A stretch of 64,000 nt of DNA from Rhodospirillaceae bacterium. GTDB taxonomy: Bacteria > Pseudomonadota > Alphaproteobacteria > Rhodospirillales > JABHCV01. Each line of letters starts with the position of its first letter. Position 1 is the first letter of the stretch. The notes beneath the pieces were generated by a model that did not search any database, had not been told where the DNA came from, and saw only the letters and a list, made by a program, of their open reading frames with translations. The stretch spans positions 1 through 64,000 of the forward strand of contig JABMOQ010000107.1 in NCBI GenBank assembly GCA_013204045.1. The letters run 5' to 3'. The translations under genes were made by a program, and so were the position numbers. Shown here one piece after another: positions 59,178-64,000 of the stretch.

Positions 59178-60428
59178 ATGGAACAGACAATGGAATTGAA
59201 TATGATAGACAACGCCGTTTTGACAACGGCCAAGATTCTGATCGTCGATGACGAGCCCGATATCATCGACGAGGTGGTCGAGCAACTTGAAGACGAAGGC
59301 CTTGTCTGTGTTTCCGCCTATAACGCCGCCCAGGCCCTTGAGCTGATCGAGGCCGACACCGCGATCGGCGTCGTCGTCACCGACATCCGCATGCCCGGCA
59401 TGGACGGCCTGGAAATGGCCCGCAAGCTATCCGATGATTACGGCGACAGCCGCGACCTGTTCGTCATCGTGGTCACCGGCCACGCCGGCATGAAGGAAGC
59501 CATCGAGGCCCTGCAACTGGGCGCCGAGGATTTTCTGACCAAGCCGATCTCGCCGGACCATCTTCTGCACTCGGTGCGCCGGGCCGGGGAAATGATCCAC
59601 CTACGCGCCAACGAACGCTTCTACCAACAGAAGCTGGAACAGCAGGTCCAGGCAAAAACCACCGAGGTCCGCGAGCTGGCCGCCGACCTTGCGGCGCGCA
59701 ACCAGGAACTGCACACCAAAAACCGGGAGCTGACGGTGGTCAGCCAATTGAAGGACGAATTCCTGCAAATGATGAGCCACGAGCTGAACACACCGCTCAA
59801 CGCCATCATCGGCTTCTCGCAATTGCTGATGGATTCGGCCAGGCAAAAAGCCGATGACACGGCTGAAAAATGCGCCAGCTACATTTATTCGAGCGGCATG
59901 CGTTTGATGAAAACCTTCGATTCCATCATCACCCTGTCGTCCCTGACGGCGGGGGATTTCAATCTTACGCCTTCACGCTTCTCGGCCCGCAATTTCATCG
60001 ATTCGACGATTTCCGAATTCACGCCGATGCTGGACAACTGGAAGGCCGACCTTCAATGCGATATGCCGGAACGCCCCTTCGACATGACCGCCGATTTCCA
60101 GGAACTTCTAAAAGCCGTCGGTCACCTGATCGAAAACGCCGCCAAATACGGCAACGAAGGCGGCAAGGTTCATCTGACCATCAGCCGGAAAGACGGCCAG
60201 GTTGTTTTCGCGGTCACCGATAACGGCCCCGGCATGACGGCGAAACAGGCCGCCATCGCGCAGGAACCCATGCGCCAGGTCGATGGCTCCCTTGCCCGAA
60301 AGTACGAAGGCATGGGCCTTGGCCTGCCCTTGGCCAGGGCCATCGCGGAACTGCACGGCGGCCGGCTTGATGTGGACAGCACACCGGGCAGCGGCACCAC
60401 CGTCACCATCACCGTGCCGGAAAAATAG
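59178..60428 (+). CDS. Receiver-histidine kinase hybrid
   Basis: A 416-residue cytosolic protein with an N-terminal receiver (I-L-I-V-D-D-E-P-D near residue 16; V-V-V-T-D-I-R-M-P-G phosphoacceptor; T-K-P-I-S), coiled coil (165-215, Q-A-K-T-T-E-V-R-E-L), HisKA H-box (M-M-S-H-E-L-N-T-P-L-N) and HATPase (N-A-A-K-Y-G; D-N-G-P-G-M; G-M-G-L-G-L-P). No membrane segment. Input therefore comes through receiver phosphorylation. Start at M-E-Q-T-M-E-L is chosen; two further Met follow. The next gene overlaps or starts at its stop. Confidence 0.87.
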   Translation: MEQTMELNMIDNAVLTTAKILIVDDEPDIIDEVVEQLEDEGLVCVSAYNAAQALELIEADTAIGVVVTDIRMPGMDGLEMARKLSDDYGDSRDLFVIVVTGHAGMKEAIEALQLGAEDFLTKPISPDHLLHSVRRAGEMIHLRANERFYQQKLEQQVQAKTTEVRELAADLAARNQELHTKNRELTVVSQLKDEFLQMMSHELNTPLNAIIGFSQLLMDSARQKADDTAEKCASYIYSSGMRLMKTFDSIITLSSLTAGDFNLTPSRFSARNFIDSTISEFTPMLDNWKADLQCDMPERPFDMTADFQELLKAVGHLIENAAKYGNEGGKVHLTISRKDGQVVFAVTDNGPGMTAKQAAIAQEPMRQVDGSLARKYEGMGLGLPLARAIAELHGGRLDVDSTPGSGTTVTITVPEK

Positions 60429-61345
60429 AGGCCAGGAAAATCAGAAATTTAATCATAGCCGGGCCCCTCGCCTTTGCCATCGCCATCGCATGGTTGGGCA
60501 ATAGCGATATCAACCTGTCGGAAAATTACGGCCTGCAAACCGCAGGCACCGGAGACGAAGATAGGCGACTCATTCACTTCGGCTTCGATCTGCGCGGCAC
60601 CCCCGATGAAGACGCTCGCCAGTACCTGGCGTTCCTGAATTACCTTGAGGCCAAAACCGGCCGTCGCTTCGTGCTGCGCTTTACGCCCAAGGATGGAAAG
60701 CTCGACGAAGACCTGGCAAATGGTGTGGTCGAAGTGGCCGCCGTCGGCGCCGTCAGTTACCTGAACGCCAGCCAGTTGGGAAACGTGATTCCCCTGGCCC
60801 GTGGCCTGAACAAGCAGGGCAAGGCCGTCTATAAATCGGTGATCGTCACCCTGCCCGGCAGCGCCATCCATTCCATTGACGATCTTCGCGGTAAAAGAAT
60901 GGCTTTCGGCGGCATCGATTCAACGCAAGGCCACATTATTCCACGGCTTTCCCTGAACGCCGCCGGTATCCATCTGGATGATCTTGCCACCTATGTCTAC
61001 ACCGGTTCGCACCGCAGTTGCGCCAACGCGGTAATCGACGGCATTGCCGACGCCTGCGCCATGCAAGATACTCTGGGCGAAACCCTTGAATCAGAAGGCA
61101 AGGTCACGATTATTTTCTCCTCAAAAAATTATCCGTCCAGCGGCATCGCCGCCAACACCACGCTGCCCAAGGAAATTCTCGACAAAATCACCGCCGCCCT
61201 GATCGATTTCGACCCCACCGGCGCCCATGCGGTCGAACTTTATAACTGGGGACGCACGGAAATGCCCAACGGCTTCATCGTTGCAAAGGACAGCGACTAC
61301 AAGGATATGCGCGCCAACCTGCAAAAACTCGGGCTGTTGAGGTAG
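60425..61345 (+). CDS. PhnD-like periplasmic binding protein (non-NTG start proposed)
   Basis: About 306 residues if read from ATA at 60425, which overlaps the kinase stop (ATAG). It is 301 residues if started at ATC 60440, and 283 from the first NTG (TTG 60494). The upstream codons encode a Sec signal peptide (R-K-I-R-N-L-I-I-A-G-P-L-A-F-A-I-A-I-A), which a TTG start would destroy. The mature part is a phosphate/phosphite/phosphonate (PhnD) family fold: F-G-F-D-L-R-G-T-P; Y-L-A-F-L-N-Y-L-E-A-K-T-G; V-A-A-V-G-A-V-S-Y; I-D-S-T-Q-G-H. No ABC partners are nearby; kinase genes flank it. It is likely a sensory ligand-binding protein. Confidence 0.75.
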   Translation: MEARKIRNLIIAGPLAFAIAIAWLGNSDINLSENYGLQTAGTGDEDRRLIHFGFDLRGTPDEDARQYLAFLNYLEAKTGRRFVLRFTPKDGKLDEDLANGVVEVAAVGAVSYLNASQLGNVIPLARGLNKQGKAVYKSVIVTLPGSAIHSIDDLRGKRMAFGGIDSTQGHIIPRLSLNAAGIHLDDLATYVYTGSHRSCANAVIDGIADACAMQDTLGETLESEGKVTIIFSSKNYPSSGIAANTTLPKEILDKITAALIDFDPTGAHAVELYNWGRTEMPNGFIVAKDSDYKDMRANLQKLGLLR

Positions 61346-61348
61346 ATT

Positions 61349-63493
61349 ATGAACACCAAACGAAACACCCTCAGGCACCCGACCCTGGCGCTGCCCCTGC
61401 TGATCTGCCTGATCGGGGCGGCGACCGCCGGAATCTCCATTGCCACCCTGTATAGGGTGTCCATTGACGAAGAAAAAACCCGGCTGACCCAAATGGTCCA
61501 CAGCCAGGCCCGGCTGATGGAGGCCGTCGCCGAATTTGAAAATGCACACAGCCACCAGGAACATCCCGGCGGCGCCTTCGGGGCGACCATGGCGCAAATC
61601 GTCGCCGCCCACAAATCCATCGATGGTTTCGGGGAAACTGGCGAGTTCGTCATCGGCAAGCTGATCGATGGTCAGGTCGCGCTTTTGCAACCGCCGCGCT
61701 TTGAAGGCGACCTTAACTTCCAGATTCCGGCATTTGCCCCGGTTCCCATGCAGCGGGCGTTATCGGGTGAAAGCGGCGTAATTATCGCGCCCGATTACAA
61801 AGGCAATGAGGTGTTGGCATCCTATGTGCCGGTTCCTGTCCTGAACATCGGTCTGGTCGCCAAAATCGATACCCATGAACTGTACCGACCCTTTATCGTG
61901 GCAGGCCTGGTCGCGACGCTGCTTTCGGCGCTCATGCTGGTGATCGGGTTCTATGCGGCGCGCTATTTCGCCGCCCCCTTCGCCGAACGGGAAGCGGTTC
62001 TTAAAACCCTTACGAAAAACCAGAAAGAACTCGCCAAGGCCCAGCAACTGGCGGGGCTTGGAAGCTGGAGCTGGAACCTGTCTGACAATTTTGAAGAATG
62101 GTCTGACGAACAATTCAGGATTTTCGGCTATGAGCCGGGGGAAGTCACCCCGACCCTCGACCTGTTCATCAACGCCCTACACCCGAAAGACCAGGCGGGG
62201 GTCGCCCTGGAAGTTGAAAACACCCTGAATAATGACGCACCCTACGACACCGAATTCCGGATTATCGATGCCAAAGGGAAGGTTCGCCACGTACAGGCCC
62301 ATGGCGAGGTCGCGCGCGACAAGGATGGCAAGGCGGTTTCCATGATCGGAACCATCATGGATATTACCGAGCGCAGAACATCCGAACAGGCATTGAAAAA
62401 AAGTGAGGAACGCTTCACCAAAAGCCAGAATTTTGCCAACATCGGCACCTGGGACTGGGATATCCAAAACGGCAATCTGTACTGGTCTGACCGCATCGCG
62501 CCCTTTTTCGGATACGAAGCGGGGACCCTGGAAACCACCTATGAAAACTTCGTTGGCGCCATCCACCCGGATGACCGACAGGCCGTGACCGACGCCGTCA
62601 CCGCATGCGTCGAGGACGGCATTAAATACAACATCGAACACCGGGTCGTGTGGCCCGACGGCACCGTGCGTTACCTGCATGAAAAAGGCGACGTGGTTCG
62701 CGATGAAGACGGCAAGCCCCTGAACATGCTTGGTGTCGTCCAGGACATTACCAAAAGCAAGTCCCTGCAAGCCCAGTTGATCCAGTCGTCGAAGATGGCG
62801 ACCCTGGGTGAAATGGCGACCGGCGTCGCCCACGAATTACACCAGCCCCTTAACGTCATCCGCATGGCCATCAACAACATCCAGCGCAAACTGAAAGACA
62901 ACAAGGCTGATCCCGGGTACCTGTCCAACAAGCTGGGCAAGATCGACAATCAGGTTGAACGGGCCACGGCGATCATCGAACACATGTGCATTTTCGGCCG
63001 CAAGCCGGGCACCACCCCGGTGCCGCTGGACCCGAAAAAGATAGTCGACAGCACCCTGGGCATGATCGGCGAACAGCTGCGCCTGGCCGATATTCAGGTC
63101 ACCGTCGAGGCGCCGGAAAAATGCCCACTAATTTTAGGCCACCAGGTACAGGTCGAGCAGGTACTGCTCAACCTGATCGGCAACGCCCGCGATATTCTTA
63201 AAGATTGGCACCAGGGCGAAAAACGCATCTCGATCACCGTCGGGGAAAGCGCCGACGCGGTCATCATCGCCGTCGAGGACAGCGGCGGCGGTATTGCCGA
63301 AAGTGACCTGCCGCGCATCTTCGAGCCGTTCTTCACCACCAAGGAAATTGGCCAGGGCACCGGGTTGGGCCTGTCCATCAGCTACGGCATCATCACCGAC
63401 ATGGGCGGCACCATTACGGCGGCCAACACCGATGGCGGGGCGCGCTTTGTCATCTGCCTGCCCCAAGACACGCAGGAAACGGTGGCGGCTTGA
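61349..63493 (+). CDS. Membrane PAS-domain sensor histidine kinase
   Basis: A 714-residue sensor. A membrane helix at 12-33, a periplasmic domain of about 145 residues and a second helix near 182-205 are followed by two PAS_3-like domains (235-350 and 365-480, each with W-S-W/W-D-W and a V-x-D-I-T-x exit). HisKA H-box is [14 protein letters not shown] near 490. HATPase has [14 protein letters not shown] and G-T-G-L-G-L-S. It starts 3 nt after the PhnD-like gene, so both form a sensor unit. No output domain: a separate regulator (perhaps the neighbouring receiver proteins) is needed. Confidence 0.87.
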   Translation: MNTKRNTLRHPTLALPLLICLIGAATAGISIATLYRVSIDEEKTRLTQMVHSQARLMEAVAEFENAHSHQEHPGGAFGATMAQIVAAHKSIDGFGETGEFVIGKLIDGQVALLQPPRFEGDLNFQIPAFAPVPMQRALSGESGVIIAPDYKGNEVLASYVPVPVLNIGLVAKIDTHELYRPFIVAGLVATLLSALMLVIGFYAARYFAAPFAEREAVLKTLTKNQKELAKAQQLAGLGSWSWNLSDNFEEWSDEQFRIFGYEPGEVTPTLDLFINALHPKDQAGVALEVENTLNNDAPYDTEFRIIDAKGKVRHVQAHGEVARDKDGKAVSMIGTIMDITERRTSEQALKKSEERFTKSQNFANIGTWDWDIQNGNLYWSDRIAPFFGYEAGTLETTYENFVGAIHPDDRQAVTDAVTACVEDGIKYNIEHRVVWPDGTVRYLHEKGDVVRDEDGKPLNMLGVVQDITKSKSLQAQLIQSSKMATLGEMATGVAHELHQPLNVIRMAINNIQRKLKDNKADPGYLSNKLGKIDNQVERATAIIEHMCIFGRKPGTTPVPLDPKKIVDSTLGMIGEQLRLADIQVTVEAPEKCPLILGHQVQVEQVLLNLIGNARDILKDWHQGEKRISITVGESADAVIIAVEDSGGGIAESDLPRIFEPFFTTKEIGQGTGLGLSISYGIITDMGGTITAANTDGGARFVICLPQDTQETVAA

Positions 63494-63554
63494 CGGCGGC
63501 GACCGGTGGCAGCAAGCTATCGGCATCTTGACCCCGTAGCCTTGAGGATTTTTC

Positions 63555-63986
63555 ATGCGTTCGTGTGTTACCTGCCCCGGCGCCGGCACCGGCGATTGCG
63601 CCGGCACCAACCTGCACCCGGTTTTGGGCAAGGTGCTGGAGCTTTACGGCGACGGCATGACCGACAAGTTCGACATCCTGTTCGCCCTTGGCAGCGACGC
63701 CGAGAAATTGCTGGAACGCTATACCTACCGGGTGTCGCCCGATTGCTGGTCCAGGGCCTCGTTGCTGGCCATCGCCGACGCCCTGGTAGCCGGCGGGGCG
63801 CCGGAAGATACCATCCGGACGGCCAAAAACGCCTTCGCCCTTTTCCCGTGGCGCCTGGAAGAGCTGGTCGAACAGGCACCGGATCTCTATCAGGCGGTTC
63901 TCGTCAGCACCCCCGATGACAGCTTCGAACAAGCCTTCAGCAAGCGGGCGTTCGTCAAGATCTGCAAACAGGTCGCTTACGAATAG
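63555..63986 (+). CDS. Small protein with N-terminal Cys cluster
   Basis: A 143-residue soluble protein. Its first residues carry C-V-T-C and a further C (M-R-S-C-V-T-C-P-G-A-G-T-G-D-C-A-G), a possible metal or redox site. The remainder is helical. No domain is recognised. It follows the PAS kinase by 61 nt on the same strand, and probably belongs to the signalling cluster. The frame ends 14 nt before the window end. Confidence 0.65.
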   Translation: MRSCVTCPGAGTGDCAGTNLHPVLGKVLELYGDGMTDKFDILFALGSDAEKLLERYTYRVSPDCWSRASLLAIADALVAGGAPEDTIRTAKNAFALFPWRLEELVEQAPDLYQAVLVSTPDDSFEQAFSKRAFVKICKQVAYE

Positions 63987-64000
63987 CACTGCGGCTCTTG

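Noticed and set aside
1-64000. Search for CRISPR arrays, prophage genes, transposases and rRNA
   Set aside because: No regularly spaced direct repeats, integrases, transposases, capsid genes or rRNA were seen.

Overview
The window is chromosomal DNA from a GC-rich alphaproteobacterium. The order alr - mlaE/mlaF - radA - cvpA - purF - SDR, the serC-serA pair, the yfgM-like/bamB/der block and the protein similarities all suggest a Rhodospirillales-type organism. A marine or otherwise osmolyte- and phosphonate-rich habitat is an inference from gene content. I saw no phage, IS element, CRISPR array or rRNA, and one tRNA (Gln, CTG).

Layout. 1-12.7 kb: housekeeping genes (alanine racemase end, MlaEF lipid transporter, RadA, CvpA, PurF, SDR, Na/Pi transporter, DoeB-like deacylase). 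A 3.6-kb block between mlaF and radA holds a cold-shock gene, a histone-H1-like Lys/Ala repeat protein, a cNMP-domain protein and a Crp/Fnr regulator next to a perfect FNR-type box. 12.7-40 kb: a large catabolic island for small amino compounds. It has a DeoR regulator, a 2-aminoethylphosphonate (AEP) ABC transporter, PhnW and PhnX. A glutamine-synthetase-like ligase / aldehyde dehydrogenase / iron alcohol dehydrogenase operon follows. Next is a betaine-type ABC transporter operon with a dimethylglycine-dehydrogenase-like demethylase flanked by two choline/ethanolamine-kinase-like proteins. A second DeoR regulator and a lipoprotein / Sel1 / ureohydrolase / HAD / class-I amidotransferase operon complete it. 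40-44.3 kb: redox protein, YfgM-like, BamB and Der. 44.3-48.5 kb: a tungsten-type aldehyde:ferredoxin oxidoreductase operon (polyferredoxin, catalytic subunit, FAD subunit, MoaD-like protein, small unknown). 48.7-57.5 kb: histidine phosphatase, GNAT, SerA/SerC, peroxiredoxin with divergent OxyR-like regulator, beta-CASP nuclease, SLC13-type permease, tRNA-Gln. 57.6-64 kb: a signalling cluster: membrane protein with an orphan H-box, OmpR-type regulator, receiver-kinase hybrid, PhnD-like binding protein, PAS histidine kinase and a small Cys-rich protein.

How it may work together. The most coherent untested hypothesis is that the island imports AEP and N-methylated amines/amino alcohols. AEP is split by PhnW/PhnX into alanine, acetaldehyde and phosphate. 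Methyl groups are removed by the FAD/folate demethylase. The remaining amino alcohol (ethanolamine is the best guess) is gamma-glutamylated, oxidised from alcohol to aldehyde to acid, and released by the amidotransferase as glutamate plus glycine. This resembles the ethanolamine pathway proposed for Streptomyces GlnA4 (recalled, not looked up). Two genes (Na/Pi transporter and PhnD-like protein) appear to begin at non-NTG codons, which deserves checking against reads.
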